From contig NZ_CABKRX010000085.1 of assembly GCF_902374955.1 (NCBI RefSeq), forward strand, positions 1 to 64,000: a stretch of DNA of 64,000 nucleotides. Reading direction: 5' to 3'. Within the stretch, counting starts at the first letter, position 1; every line of letters starts with the position of its first letter. Positions 27,145-36,502 of the stretch are shown here, one piece after another. Both the position numbers and the translations under genes were made by a program. The notes under the pieces were generated by a model. It made no database searches and was not told the DNA's origin. It saw only the letters and a program-made list of their open reading frames with translations. Source of the stretch: Bacillus massilioanorexius (GTDB lineage: Bacteria > Bacillota > Bacilli > Bacillales > DSM-1321).

Positions 27145-27918
27145 TTACATTTTTCTATAAAAGAAAGTATCTTCCACTTCAAATTGATATTTTGTCGCAC
27201 TAAATATTTGCTCTGTACTTCCTACAAAGAAAATTCCGCCTTTTCGCATCGACTGACTGAATTTCTCGTATAACATATCTTTAGCCTCTTCCGTAAAGTA
27301 AATAAGCACATTTCTGCAAACAACTAGATCAAAATTCTTCTCATATGAATCAGCCAATAGATTATGCTTCTTAAATGTAACGGTGTTTTTAATCTTATCA
27401 TGAAGACGATAATACTCACCCTCTTTATCAAAATGCTTCTTTTTGATATCAACAGGCATTTCATTTAATGCCCTTTCATGATATACTCCCATTTTCGCTC
27501 GAGCAATGACATTTTCATCAATATCAGTAGCTAAGATTGAAATATTTGATAAAGGTAAGTGCTGAGATAGTATTAGCGCCAATGTGTAAGGTTCCTCTCC
27601 AGTAGAGCAAGCTGCACTCCATACTTTTAAACGTGAGTTTTCTTTCAATAATTGTGGCATGATTTTATTATTCAAAATTTCCCATCTCTTAGCATTTCGA
27701 TAAAATTCAGATACATTAATGGTCATTCGATCTAAAAATTCATTCAATCCTTCTTTATTTGTTGAAATAAATTGGTAGTATTCATAAAAGTTTTTAAACC
27801 TTTTTTTTTCATACAATGATGTTAATCGTCTCTTCATCTGCGCTTCTTTATATAATTGCAGATCTATTCCTGTTAATCCTTTTACCTTAATAGCAAATTC
27901 ACGATATTCATTAGACAT
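27145..27918 (-). CDS. cheR: Chemotaxis methyltransferase CheR
   Basis: S-adenosylmethionine-dependent methylation of glutamates on chemoreceptors. 257 residues: N-terminal helical domain (about 1-75), then SAM domain with KVWSAACSTGEEPYTLALIL near 98-117, ATDIDENVIARAK and VVCRNVLIYF. ATG with AGGGATTG upstream. Lies between aroC and ndk as in B. subtilis. Confidence 0.95.
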   Translation of the reverse strand: MSNEYREFAIKVKGLTGIDLQLYKEAQMKRRLTSLYEKKRFKNFYEYYQFISTNKEGLNEFLDRMTINVSEFYRNAKRWEILNNKIMPQLLKENSRLKVWSAACSTGEEPYTLALILSQHLPLSNISILATDIDENVIARAKMGVYHERALNEMPVDIKKKHFDKEGEYYRLHDKIKNTVTFKKHNLLADSYEKNFDLVVCRNVLIYFTEEAKDMLYEKFSQSMRKGGIFFVGSTEQIFSATKYQFEVEDTFFYRKM

Positions 27919-28395
27919 AAATCAATCCCTGCTCCCTATTACTATGCTATAACATTTCTAATTAGCAAATCTAACTCATCATAGCTTTAATATGTTTTAA
28001 TTTTCAATTAATTGTCTTGTAATTAAATTGTACTAGTATATGTCGCAAAACTCTACAAAAGGTTTTATAGAAATAATAATTTATACTTTATAGTGTATTA
28101 GATAAGCTCTAAAGAGGCTAGTCCTTTCTAAATAGAATATGTAAAGATAATTATTGATAATAAAAGCTATTTTCGCTTTGCTACCACCTATGGACAAGTG
28201 GGGATTATAGCTTGAATTCCCCTCCTCGATACCCGTTTCCTTCCACATGAGTCCCACTGTTCTATCAATACACTTCCTCTCAAACAAGTTATCATCACCA
28301 ACTTATTTAGAAATAATAACAATTAGAAAACTGCCACAAAAAAAGACCTACAACAAAAGTGTAGGTCTTAACTATTATTTTCTAATTCAAATCAA
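27919..28395. other. Gap between cheR and ndk
   Basis: 477 bases with the ndk terminator (28338-28370) and a weak copy of the intergenic repeat at about 28185-28265 (CCAC...GTGG hairpin, CCCCTCCTCG). No credible gene. Confidence 0.45.
28338..28370 (-). terminator. Terminator of ndk
   Basis: Minus-strand stem AAGACCTAC / GTAGGTCTT (28361-28369 and 28343-28351) followed by seven T. Confidence 0.86.
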
Positions 28396-28842
28396 TTAAT
28401 AAACCCATTCATTAATTAATTTTGTATAATTAACTAATTCTTCTTGTTTAAAGAATAAACCGATTTCACGCTCAGCGCTTTCAGGTGAATCAGAACCGTG
28501 GATAATATTTTTACCTACAGTAGCTGCGTAATCTCCTCTAATTGTACCAGGAGCTGCATCTTTCGGATTAGTTGCTCCCATCATACTACGAGCTGTAGAA
28601 ATTACGTTTTCACCTTCCCAAACCATAGCAAATACTGGTCCAGAAGTAATAAATTCTACTAACTCTCCGAAGAAAGGACGCTCTTTATGTTCACCATAAT
28701 GTTGCTCTGCTAATTCGTTTGAGATTTGCATTAATTTAGCCCCTACTAATTGGAAGCCTTTTCTTTCAAAACGTGCAACTATATCTCCAATTAATTGACG
28801 TTGAACGCCATCAGGTTTAACCATTAAAAAAGTTTTCTCCAT
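28396..28842 (-). CDS. ndk: Nucleoside diphosphate kinase
   Basis: Transfers the gamma phosphate from ATP to NDPs through a phosphohistidine. 148 residues with the active-site NIIHGSDS, H115, and the GTIRGDY motif. The start is ATG 28842 with a GGAGTGGAG ribosome site; the open frame runs 29 codons further upstream but that part is not protein-like and lacks a ribosome site. Confidence 0.96.
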   Translation of the reverse strand: MEKTFLMVKPDGVQRQLIGDIVARFERKGFQLVGAKLMQISNELAEQHYGEHKERPFFGELVEFITSGPVFAMVWEGENVISTARSMMGATNPKDAAPGTIRGDYAATVGKNIIHGSDSPESAEREIGLFFKQEELVNYTKLINEWVY

Positions 28843-28947
28843 GTTAACTCCACTCCTATAAGTATGTGATTTAAGCTTATTTAATTTACAAGCCAAAAAA
28901 ATAGTAACATTGATTGAGAAAATTAGCAACTGTCACAAAATTAAATA

Positions 28948-29910
28948 TCAGAATTTTCGTTTACCAATAAACTTGGCAATATCATGTAATCCTTTTCTAG
29001 CTCTAATATTTGGTAAGCCCTCTAGTTCTTCAAAAGCCTTTTTAAGATATCGATCACTAATTGCAATAGACTGTTCAATTGCTCCACATTTTTTAATACT
29101 CTCGATAATTGGCTTTAATTCCTTTGGATCAATTCCTTCGTGGACGGTTTCGATTTGTTTCTTTAATTCTGGATTCTGCATAGCAAATAAAACCGGCATG
29201 GTAATATTCCCCTGTCTTAAGTCACTGCCCGCAGGTTTTCCCAGCACTTTTTCTGAAGCTGTAAAATCTAAAATATCATCGATGATTTGATAGGACATAC
29301 CCACATAATATCCAAAACGATATAACTTTTTATGTATTTCTTCCTCTACACCAGAAGCAATTCCACCTAATTGACAGCTTGAAGCAATTAATAGCGCTGT
29401 TTTTCTTTTAATTCTTCTAAAGTATACTCGTACATTTTGTTCGAAATTGTATTTATCTCGAATTTGTTCTACTTCCCCTAAACAAACCTCAACTATTGTT
29501 TTCGCTAACAGTTGATGTAGAGCTGGAATTTTTAATTCTGTAATAAGCTCAAAAGACCTAGCAAAAATGTAATCTCCTGTATACATCGCTACTGAATTAT
29601 TCCATTTTGCCTGGATAGTAGGCGCACCACGACGAGTTGCCGCCTCATCAATAACATCATCATGAACTAGTGATGCCATATGTATAAGCTCTAATGCAAC
29701 TGCCACTTTTTTTATTACATGAATATCATATTCCCCAAACTTTGCAGCTAACAACACAAAAACTGGGCGTATACGTTTTCCACCTGCTTGTAATAAATGT
29801 AAACAAGCCTCTTGTAAAAGGGGATCTTCTGCTTTAATACTTATTTCTAATTCTTTTTCAATTGTCTGTAAATCACCATTTAAAAAAGAGGATAACATTT
29901 TATATTTCAT
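28948..29910 (-). CDS. hepT: Heptaprenyl diphosphate synthase component II
   Basis: Catalytic subunit that extends farnesyl diphosphate to the C35 chain of menaquinone-7, working with HepS. 320 residues with both aspartate-rich motifs: HDDVIDEA (first) and IIDDILDF (second). ATG 29910 has GGTGG upstream. Co-transcribed with menG and hepS, the classic gerC operon. Confidence 0.95.
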   Translation of the reverse strand: MKYKMLSSFLNGDLQTIEKELEISIKAEDPLLQEACLHLLQAGGKRIRPVFVLLAAKFGEYDIHVIKKVAVALELIHMASLVHDDVIDEAATRRGAPTIQAKWNNSVAMYTGDYIFARSFELITELKIPALHQLLAKTIVEVCLGEVEQIRDKYNFEQNVRVYFRRIKRKTALLIASSCQLGGIASGVEEEIHKKLYRFGYYVGMSYQIIDDILDFTASEKVLGKPAGSDLRQGNITMPVLFAMQNPELKKQIETVHEGIDPKELKPIIESIKKCGAIEQSIAISDRYLKKAFEELEGLPNIRARKGLHDIAKFIGKRKF

Positions 29911-29949
29911 ACATTCCACCCAGCTCTATATTCATCTAAAGAATTCATA

Positions 29950-30654
29950 TCATTTCTTAAATCCATAATGGGTAGCAGCCACCCCACCAGTATGCGATTT
30001 ATACTTTACATTTTCAAATCCAGCCTTTTTAAACATTTCCGCTAATTCTTTCATTCCTGGAAACTCTCTTGCAGATTCTTGTAACCAAGAATACTCTTTA
30101 TAGCTTTTGGCGAATAATTTTCCAAATAGCGGCATGATATATTTAAAGTAAAAATAGTAGCCTTGTCTAAATCCAAATAAAGTGGGTTGGGACGTCTCAA
30201 GACAGACAGCCATTCCACCAGGCTTTAGTACACGATTCATTTCTTCAAGAGTTTTCATATAATCTGGTACATTCCGTAAACCAAATCCTATTGTTACATA
30301 ATCAAAAGAATTATCTTCAAATGGTAGGCTCATTGCATTTCCATGAATAAGCTCAACTTGATTTAAATGAAGCTTCTTTACTTTTTCTTCTCCAACAGAA
30401 AGCATATTTTTGCTAAAATCCAAGCCAGTCACATGCCCTTTTGGCCCTACCGCATTAGCTAATGCAATCGTCCAATCTCCAGTCCCACAACATACATCTA
30501 AAGCCTTCGTTCCTGGTTGTACTTGCATAATTTTCATCGTTTCGTTACGCCATTTTACATGTTGTTGAAAACTTATGACAGAATTCATTTTATCGTAGTT
30601 CGTTGAAATATTTTCAAATACATCATGTACTTTTTCTTCTTTTGACTGTGTCAT
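29950..30654 (-). CDS. menG: Demethylmenaquinone methyltransferase
   Basis: SAM-dependent last step of menaquinone synthesis (also called UbiE or GerCB). 234 residues; SAM motif LDVCCGTGDWTIALA near 51-65, then FDYVTIGFGLRNVPD and the C-terminal HYGFKK. ATG with AAGGGT upstream, four bases after hepS. Supplies the quinone used by the QcrABC complex in this window. Confidence 0.96.
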   Translation of the reverse strand: MTQSKEEKVHDVFENISTNYDKMNSVISFQQHVKWRNETMKIMQVQPGTKALDVCCGTGDWTIALANAVGPKGHVTGLDFSKNMLSVGEEKVKKLHLNQVELIHGNAMSLPFEDNSFDYVTIGFGLRNVPDYMKTLEEMNRVLKPGGMAVCLETSQPTLFGFRQGYYFYFKYIMPLFGKLFAKSYKEYSWLQESAREFPGMKELAEMFKKAGFENVKYKSHTGGVAATHYGFKK

Positions 30655-30657
30655 TTT

Positions 30658-31476
30658 TTACCCTTCTTCCACAAATGAGTTAGCTGTTAATCCGTCTTCA
30701 GCAAGAGTTGTTTTGAATATACTTGATAGGCTTACATCATGAGGAAATAACAACTTTAACTCGTTTACACATGTATCTCTTAATGCTTTAATTTGTATAT
30801 CGATATATTCTATTAATTGAATTGTTTCACTTTGTGTTAAATCAGCCATATCTTTTGAATATCTAATTTTGGAGAATCCATTACATAGTAGAGACTTGTT
30901 ACCATTTTTTACGGTTGCATATTCTTTTTGTAAACGATGTAGCAACAAATAATCTTCTATGAAATGTTTATATTTTTGTGAACCAAAGCATTCTTCTACT
31001 TTTACAATTAAAGAAGACTCAATCACTTTTACCGTATTAAGCATATCTTCAACTGTAGCAAACTGGTTTTGAATATATATGATTTTCTTTTCATTAATCT
31101 CTTTAATTCCTTCGGCTAATGATCGAATTAAATCAATTCTTTCAAATTGAGAGAGTATGTAATAGTATAAACCGCTGTAATAATCCCCTGCTAATATAGT
31201 TAATTGACGTTGTTTCAACACTTCTGGATCTTCTAGTTTCTTTGAAGATGAAACCTCATCATGAATATCAAGTGCCGTTTGAACTAGCATTGTTGCTGTT
31301 ATGTATTGATCTCTTTCTTCATCCGTAATTTTTAATTCTTGTAATAGTAAAATAAGCAATAATATCTTTTTTTCTTCAATCACAGGCTCTTTTAAAAATC
31401 GACGAAGATAAGGATGATACGCTTTTGAAATAATGTGACTTTTTATATCCTTGCTATAATTATATATATTTTCCAC
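30658..31476 (-). CDS. hepS: Heptaprenyl diphosphate synthase component I
   Basis: Small regulatory subunit of the two-part prenyltransferase, 272 residues, no aspartate-rich motif of its own. Helical, with LLLQELKITDEERDQYITATMLVQ and DIHDE near residue 90. I choose GTG 31476, seven bases after AAGGGTG; a TTG two codons earlier is too close. Sequence divergence in this family is high; position before menG and hepT supports the call. Confidence 0.88.
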   Translation of the reverse strand: MENIYNYSKDIKSHIISKAYHPYLRRFLKEPVIEEKKILLLILLLQELKITDEERDQYITATMLVQTALDIHDEVSSSKKLEDPEVLKQRQLTILAGDYYSGLYYYILSQFERIDLIRSLAEGIKEINEKKIIYIQNQFATVEDMLNTVKVIESSLIVKVEECFGSQKYKHFIEDYLLLHRLQKEYATVKNGNKSLLCNGFSKIRYSKDMADLTQSETIQLIEYIDIQIKALRDTCVNELKLLFPHDVSLSSIFKTTLAEDGLTANSFVEEG

Positions 31477-31482
31477 TATCAA

Positions 31483-31816
31483 TCACCCTTATTTCCTTAA
31501 AGTAAAAAGTATAAACATTGAATCTAAATGAACATCACTTTACGTAATGCCACAATCTACATCACCATATAGAATAACACAAATATTATAACATAAAAAA
31601 TATTGATAATCTTTGTTTGGTATTTACTTCCCAAGTAATCCCATTAACTCAAAACTAGCCAGTTTCTCACTAGTTCCATTTTCCTATATTGATTCATAAG
31701 AAATTCTCCATCTGCTTTAAGCACGTAACGATATACTTAAAAGCGGAAGATTGAGCAACAGGATCAGCTATTCCATAAAAATTCTTTTTGACACGAAAAT
31801 AGCAGGTTTCCCCTGC
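31483..31816. other. Gap between mtrB and hepS
   Basis: 334 bases with a hepS-operon promoter candidate (31585-31593) and the mtrB hairpin. No gene seen. Confidence 0.45.
31585..31593 (-). promoter_or_regulatory. Candidate extended -10 promoter of hepS-menG-hepT
   Basis: Minus strand reads TGTTATAAT about 110 bases upstream of hepS. No strong -35 hexamer at the right distance. Confidence 0.4.
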
Positions 31817-31829
31817 TTATTTTCGTGTA
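31790..31829 (-). terminator. Hairpin overlapping the mtrB stop codon
   Basis: Long stem ACACGAAAATAAGCAGG / CCTGCTATTTTCGTGT with a small GGAAA-type loop. The upstream arm contains the last codons and stop of mtrB. There is no T-run directly after it (CAAAAAG), so it may be a 3' stabiliser or a weak terminator. Confidence 0.55.
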
Positions 31830-32041
31830 CTTTCAACCTCTCCAAATGGAGTATATATTTGAGCATTTCCGCGCACTTTTATAGCTGAAGTATGTTCAGT
31901 GAATTGTGCAATCATCACTTCACCATCATCTAGTTTTTCAGAATGATGGAACCTAGTATCTGAACCTCTTGTAAGTCCAATTACATTCACTCCATCTTCT
32001 TTTGCTTTAATAATAATATACTCCGAATTTTTTTCTGCCAC
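31817..32041 (-). CDS. mtrB: trp RNA-binding attenuation protein TRAP
   Basis: Forms an 11-subunit ring that binds (G/U)AG repeats in trp leader RNA when loaded with tryptophan. The 74-residue sequence is full length with the tryptophan-binding loop GLTRGSDTRFHHSEKL and RNA-contact residues in FTEHTSAIKVRG. GTG start with AGAGGT upstream, 30 bases after folE. The trp operon it normally controls is not in its usual place nearby, so target genes must lie outside the window. Confidence 0.96.
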   Translation of the reverse strand: MAEKNSEYIIIKAKEDGVNVIGLTRGSDTRFHHSEKLDDGEVMIAQFTEHTSAIKVRGNAQIYTPFGEVESTRK

Positions 32042-32071
32042 TACACTTACCTCTTTTCGTAATCATTCATA

Positions 32072-32638
32072 CTAATTTTTTATCAAAGATAATACTTCTG
32101 CTCTTGATCTAGAATCTGTAGCAAAAATCCCACGAACGGCAGAGGTTATTGTTTTAGCACCAGGTTTTTTTACACCTCTCATCGTCATACACATATGTTC
32201 AGCTTCTACCACTACCATTACGCCATGTGGGTCTAAACTTTCTAAAATACTGTCAGCAACCGTCGATGTAATGCGTTCTTGAAGCTGAGGTCTTTTAGCA
32301 ACTGCTTCTACAGCTCTTGCTAATTTACTTAAGCCAGTTACTCTACCATTTCTAGGAATGTAAGCAACATGAGCAGTTCCGTAGAAAGGTACTAAGTGAT
32401 GTTCACATACTGAATAAAATGGAATATCTTTTACTAAAACTAGTTCTTCATGCTCCTCACCAAAAACGGTCTGAAAATATTCTTTTGGATCTTGTTTAAG
32501 TCCAGAGAAGATTTCTTCATACATTCTAGCAACCCTTTTAGGAGTATCTAGCAATCCCTCTCTATTTGGATCTTCTCCCACCGCTTCTAATATCATTTTA
32601 ACAGCTTCTTCTATTTTTGAATGATTGATTTTCTCCAA
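32072..32638 (-). CDS. folE: GTP cyclohydrolase I
   Basis: First step of tetrahydrofolate synthesis (GTP to dihydroneopterin triphosphate); equals mtrA of the mtrAB operon. 188 residues with zinc ligands in CEHHLVPF and in MCMTMRGVKKPGA. TTG start with GGGGGA eight bases upstream. Co-transcribed with mtrB. Confidence 0.96.
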   Translation of the reverse strand: MEKINHSKIEEAVKMILEAVGEDPNREGLLDTPKRVARMYEEIFSGLKQDPKEYFQTVFGEEHEELVLVKDIPFYSVCEHHLVPFYGTAHVAYIPRNGRVTGLSKLARAVEAVAKRPQLQERITSTVADSILESLDPHGVMVVVEAEHMCMTMRGVKKPGAKTITSAVRGIFATDSRSRAEVLSLIKN

Positions 32639-32962
32639 CTGATTCTTCCCCCAATATGATTATTCTGAATAATTTTTCCACAACATTTAAGATAAAAGTT
32701 TTCTACATAATAACTACTTTTATACTGTTATTGGCCGGAAATATAATACATATATCTTAACACATTTATAAAAATACATTAAACTGATTTGTCCAATATC
32801 TACTAGCATTTTTTAACCAAATATAAATTATAAATAGTCCAATTAGAAAATCGCAAGCTCCTAATTCCAACTTTCCCTATTATTTCTTATGTAACATGTA
32901 TTATAAAAGGATATCAGCAAAAGTAATACTTTTGAGAATACCCTTTTTCTGAATAATTTCGT
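32639..32962. other. Gap upstream of folE
   Basis: 324 AT-rich bases, presumably with the folE promoter, and the terminator of the neighbouring broken gene at 32905-32948. I see no gene. Confidence 0.4.
32905..32948 (-). terminator. Terminator after the broken YaaH-like gene
   Basis: Minus-strand imperfect stem AAAAAGGGTATTCTCAAAAGT / ACTTTTGCTGATATCCTTTT with trailing T; shows that the locus was once a discrete transcription unit. Confidence 0.6.
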
Positions 32963-33466
32963 TTATACATTTATTAGTAGTAACGCTACTCCTAATGGCC
33001 ATCCATACTCAGTCATGAAGGCTTTATAAGCAAAAATAGCTGTAATACCGAATATCACTAAAAAGAAATGCGAATAAACCTTTTTATCTCCATGATTATA
33101 GAAATGCATAGCTACTACAATCCAAAATGCACCGTACGTTGCGAAAATCACTCCTAGAAACTGCCTAGTCGCTGGATCTGCTCAAATATCAAAAAAACAT
33201 AATGCGAATGCTGTGAACAACTGACAAAAACCACCAAATACTAAAGCGATATTAGCCAAAGATCTCGATACCTTTTGCATGTCACTATTTTTACTTACCC
33301 CTATCCCTAATTGCTCCAAGCCGAACACGAAAACGGTTACAATCAAAGCAAACACACCAATAGCTTCTGGATTTACATCATTCAACAAAAAAATTCCCCT
33401 ATTTAGTAAAGTTTCAAATATCCCCAATAAAACTTTTGAATCAAAAGATAGCAGCAACTTCTCCAT
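32963..33466 (-). pseudogene. YaaH/SatP-type acetate transporter family gene with in-frame TGA
   Basis: Two open segments in the same frame are separated only by a TGA at 33182-33184 and ten further codons (ADPATRQFLG). Read through, they give about 167 residues with five hydrophobic helices. NPEAIGVFALIVTVF, FGGFCQLFTAFA and FATYGAFWIVV resemble the GPR1/FUN34/YaaH family (NPAPLG, GGIAQ..AG, SYGSFW in E. coli SatP). The family is usually about 190-200 residues, so the C-terminus also looks short. The family call is from recalled motifs and moderate; the in-frame stop is direct. Probable pseudogene; a sequencing error or readthrough cannot be excluded. Confidence 0.62.
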
Positions 33467-33830
33467 AGTTTAATAGGAAATTCGACAAAAAGAAACAAAA
33501 TATTCCAAGATTTTATCTACTGATAAAGATTTTTTGCTGATAGAACAGAATATCTTGAGGTAAAAGAACAACGATTCTTATACCACTGCACAAAGCAAAA
33601 AAACTTGTGTGATCTGCAAGAAGCTAGAAAGACTACTAGTAAAAAATATAAAAAGTCCTCACGAAAACTATTATAGTCTTGAATCTCACCATAGTTTTCT
33701 TTATATTTCATTCAAATAAAAACAACCTTCAATTTATGTTTACACATAAATTAAAGGTTGTTTTCTTTAGAGCGAATCATGATAATTTATCATCATCATC
33801 TCACTCATACATATTTGGTTAATATGTAGA
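33467..33830. other. Gap between the broken gene and hbs
   Basis: 364 bases with the hbs terminator at the right end. A 64-codon minus-strand frame here has no ribosome site and no protein-like composition. Confidence 0.4.
33716..33764 (-). terminator. Terminator of hbs
   Basis: Minus-strand stem AACAACCTTTAATTTATGTG / CATAAATTGAAGGTTGTT with a short loop, followed by TTTT. Confidence 0.85.
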
Positions 33831-34103
33831 TTATTTTACAGCATCTTTAAGTGCTTTTCCTGGTTTGAATGCAGGAACTTTGCTAGCAGCGATTTCGATC
33901 TCTTCCCCAGTTTGTGGGTTACGACCTTTACGTGCAGCGCGTTCACGTACTTCAAAATTACCAAATCCGATAAGTTGAACTTTATCACCAGATTTTAAAG
34001 CATCTAGAATAGTATCAAAAACAGCATCAACAGCTTTCGTTGCATCTTTCTTTGAAAGCTCGCTAGCTTCTGCAACTGCATTAATTAGTTCTGTTTTGTT
34101 CAT
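33831..34103 (-). CDS. hbs: Nucleoid protein HU (HBsu)
   Basis: DNA-bending histone-like protein, 90 residues, with the signature GFGNFEVRERAARKGRNPQT and the flexible arm containing NPQTG. Start is ATG 34103 with GGAGG eight bases upstream; the GTG three codons earlier is on the ribosome site. Two promoter candidates lie upstream, as in B. subtilis hbs. Confidence 0.97.
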   Translation of the reverse strand: MNKTELINAVAEASELSKKDATKAVDAVFDTILDALKSGDKVQLIGFGNFEVRERAARKGRNPQTGEEIEIAASKVPAFKPGKALKDAVK

Positions 34104-34266
34104 GCCATTCACCTCCTCCCAAAGGGAATTTCATTTTCAACATTCGTAAAACTCTGTATACATGTTGTACAATGAAGGTTTATTATTTATAAATTTATAA
34201 TAACTTTTGAACATACAACTACTTCAAAAGCAGTCTTTATCCTACTCTATCTTACAGAAGAAATCA

Positions 34267-34295
34267 AGTATAATAACGAGAAATGTATGAACGAA
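34267..34295 (-). promoter_or_regulatory. hbs promoter candidate, proximal
   Basis: Minus strand TTCGTT (34290-34295), 17-base spacer, TATACT (34267-34272), about 160 bases before the start codon. Confidence 0.38.
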
Positions 34296-34355
34296 AAGCT
34301 AAAATACTAAAGTGAAACCGAAGAATGGCAACCGCTTAACTCGTTTACTGTAAGT

Positions 34356-34384
34356 AGATTATCATAATCATTTAGCGTTATCAA
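34356..34384 (-). promoter_or_regulatory. hbs promoter candidate, distal
   Basis: Minus strand TTGATA (34379-34384), 17-base spacer, TAATCT (34356-34361) with a TG extension. Confidence 0.45.
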
Positions 34385-34862
34385 GAGAATTCAATAAATA
34401 ATGGTAATCTTTTAGCGAATTGTTGCATATTATTTGAATTTTAAGCATTTACTTGCCATTTTTCCCATAAATACAACATATAAACCCGATTGGATTAATA
34501 TTTTGTGACTAAAAATGCAAGTACATAACAATCTACCTTATTTTTTAAAAATACGCAATGAAATTTGTTAAATTGCTCAGAAAAATTAACATTTATTAAG
34601 GCTTTGATATCCGTTGATGGTGATATTTAACAAGCAATAATTAAGCGAAAATCCGTGAGACTCCTACGAAAGAAGTGAGAAAGTTTTGCAAGCACTATGT
34701 ATGATGTGACCGGATTAAAACCATTTTCAACAATGAAATATAGCACAGACTTTATTAAAAATACAATGGTTTTTATTGGCTACTTTTCCTGTATAAGAAT
34801 CGATAAAGAAGCTCGAAAAACTCCAACATAACGCTTTACATTTACAAAAAACATAATACACA

Positions 34863-34901
34863 TAAAAAAACTGACTTACACATGTAAGACAGTCTTTTTT
34901 T
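34863..34901 (-). terminator. Terminator of spoIVA
   Basis: Minus-strand stem ACTGTCTTACA / TGTAAGTCAGT (34883-34893 and 34870-34880), two-base loop plus closing pairs, followed by seven T. The plus strand also has a T-run, so it may be bidirectional. Confidence 0.83.
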
Positions 34902-34926
34902 ATATAAAATTTTAGGATTATTTTCA

Positions 34927-36405
34927 TTAAAGAATTATAGCAATTAATCCACCTGAACCTTCATTAATGATTCTTTCCAACGTCTCTTTTAGTTTATATC
35001 GAGCATTTTCTGGCATTAATGAAAGCTTCGCTTGGATACCTTCCCTAACAAGACTGCTTAAACTTCTTCCGAAAATATCTGAGTTCCAAATAGATAATGG
35101 ATCATCCTCAAAATCCTGCATTAAATAACGTACAAGCTCTTCACTTTGCTTTTCAGTTCCGATAATTGGAGCAAACTCTGACTGCACATCCACTTTAATC
35201 ATATGAATGGATGGAGCGACCGCTTTTAGCCTAACACCAAATCTCGGACCTTGGCGAATAATTTCCGGCTCATCTAAACTCATATCAACTAATGATGGTG
35301 CTGCAATTCCATAACCTGTTTGCTTTACCATTTTTAACGCATCTGATATTTGATCATATTCAGCCTTTGCATGGGAGAAATCTTGCATTAGTTCTAACAA
35401 ATGATCTTTCCCTCTAATTTCTACACCTACAATTTCCTTCAAAATGGAGTCATATAATTCATCAGGAGCGTATAAATCAATTTCTGCTATTCCCTGCCCC
35501 ATTTCCATTCCTGCTAGACTAGCATCCTCTATGAATTCAAAGTCTTTAAATTGTTGAACGACACGATCAACATCTCGAAGTCTTTTAATATCTTTTACCG
35601 TCTCTTTTACAGCTTCCTGATAGCTTTCTCTTAACCAATGATTATCGCGTAATACCATTACCCAACTAGGTAAATTCACATTTACTTCTAATACTGGAAA
35701 CTCAAAGAGAGCTTCTCTTAGAACATTCAAAACATCTGACTCACGCATACTCTCAACACTCATTGCAAGTGCAGGAATATTATATTTTTCTTGAAGCTTA
35801 TTTCTGAGAGCTTCTGTATCTGGGTGAAATGGTTGAACAGAATTAACCACTATAATAAATGGTTTACCAACCTCTTTTAATTCTTCTATTACACGTTCTT
35901 CGGCCTCCAAGTAATCCCGTCGTGGAATTTCACCTATAGTACCATCCGTTGTTACAACAACTCCTATTGTCGAATGATCTTGTATTACTTTTCTTGTTCC
36001 AATTTCTGCTGCCTCATGAAACGGAATCGCTTCTTCATACCATGGTGTATTAATCATTCTAGGTCCATTCTCATCTTCATACCCTTTTGCGCCAGGAACA
36101 GTATATCCAACACAATCTACAAGACGTATGTTAACTTCTAAGCCTTCATCAACTTTTACGCTAGCAGCAGAATTAGGAACGAATTTCGGTTCAGTCGTCA
36201 TGATTGTTTTACCTGCTGCACTTTGAGGTAGTTCATCCAAAGCTCTTTGACGATCTGATTCATTATCCATATTTGGAATAACAACTAGTTCCATAAACTT
36301 TTTTATAAAGGTTGATTTACCTGTGCGAACTGCTCCCACCACACCTAAATAGATGTCACCGCCAGTCCTTTCAGCTATATCTTTGAAAATATCTACTTTT
36401 TCCAC
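34927..36405 (-). CDS. spoIVA: Stage IV sporulation protein A (spore coat ATPase)
   Basis: ATPase that polymerises on the forespore membrane and forms the basement layer of the spore coat. 492 residues with Walker A GAVRTGKS at 24-31, the sensor region TTDGTIGEIPRRDY, and the conserved C-terminal tail used for localisation. GTG start with GGAGGGAA upstream. A sigma-E promoter candidate lies just upstream, fitting mother-cell expression. Confidence 0.97.
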   Translation of the reverse strand: MEKVDIFKDIAERTGGDIYLGVVGAVRTGKSTFIKKFMELVVIPNMDNESDRQRALDELPQSAAGKTIMTTEPKFVPNSAASVKVDEGLEVNIRLVDCVGYTVPGAKGYEDENGPRMINTPWYEEAIPFHEAAEIGTRKVIQDHSTIGVVVTTDGTIGEIPRRDYLEAEERVIEELKEVGKPFIIVVNSVQPFHPDTEALRNKLQEKYNIPALAMSVESMRESDVLNVLREALFEFPVLEVNVNLPSWVMVLRDNHWLRESYQEAVKETVKDIKRLRDVDRVVQQFKDFEFIEDASLAGMEMGQGIAEIDLYAPDELYDSILKEIVGVEIRGKDHLLELMQDFSHAKAEYDQISDALKMVKQTGYGIAAPSLVDMSLDEPEIIRQGPRFGVRLKAVAPSIHMIKVDVQSEFAPIIGTEKQSEELVRYLMQDFEDDPLSIWNSDIFGRSLSSLVREGIQAKLSLMPENARYKLKETLERIINEGSGGLIAIIL

Positions 36406-36471
36406 GAGATTCCCTCCCGATTATTAGAGTGCTTGGGATATAAAATCCAAATTTTGAGATTTATACACTAT

Positions 36472-36502
36472 ATATCTATGATGTTGTCCTATGAAAATAT
36501 GC
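36472..36502 (-). promoter_or_regulatory. Candidate sigma-E promoter of spoIVA
   Basis: Minus strand GCATATTT (36495-36502) followed, 14-15 bases on, by CATAGATAT (36472-36480), close to the sigma-E consensus ATATT / CATACAnT. It lies about 70 bases before the GTG. Confidence 0.55.

Larger units (their letters stand above)
34104..34926. other. Long gap between hbs and spoIVA
   Basis: 823 bases without a credible gene. It holds two hbs promoter candidates (34267-34295 and 34356-34384), a fragment resembling the intergenic repeat near 34650-34690 (GTGAGACTCCTACGAAA) and the spoIVA terminator. The rest is AT-rich and featureless to my reading. Confidence 0.45.

Noticed and set aside
28081..28287. 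68-codon minus-strand frame between cheR and ndk
   Set aside because: Overlaps a degenerate repeat and has no ribosome site.
33517..33711. 64-codon minus-strand frame beside hbs
   Set aside because: Cys/Phe-rich, no ribosome site and no similarity I can see.
34727..34927. 66-codon minus-strand frame after spoIVA
   Set aside because: Overlaps the spoIVA terminator, lacks a ribosome site and has no protein-like pattern.
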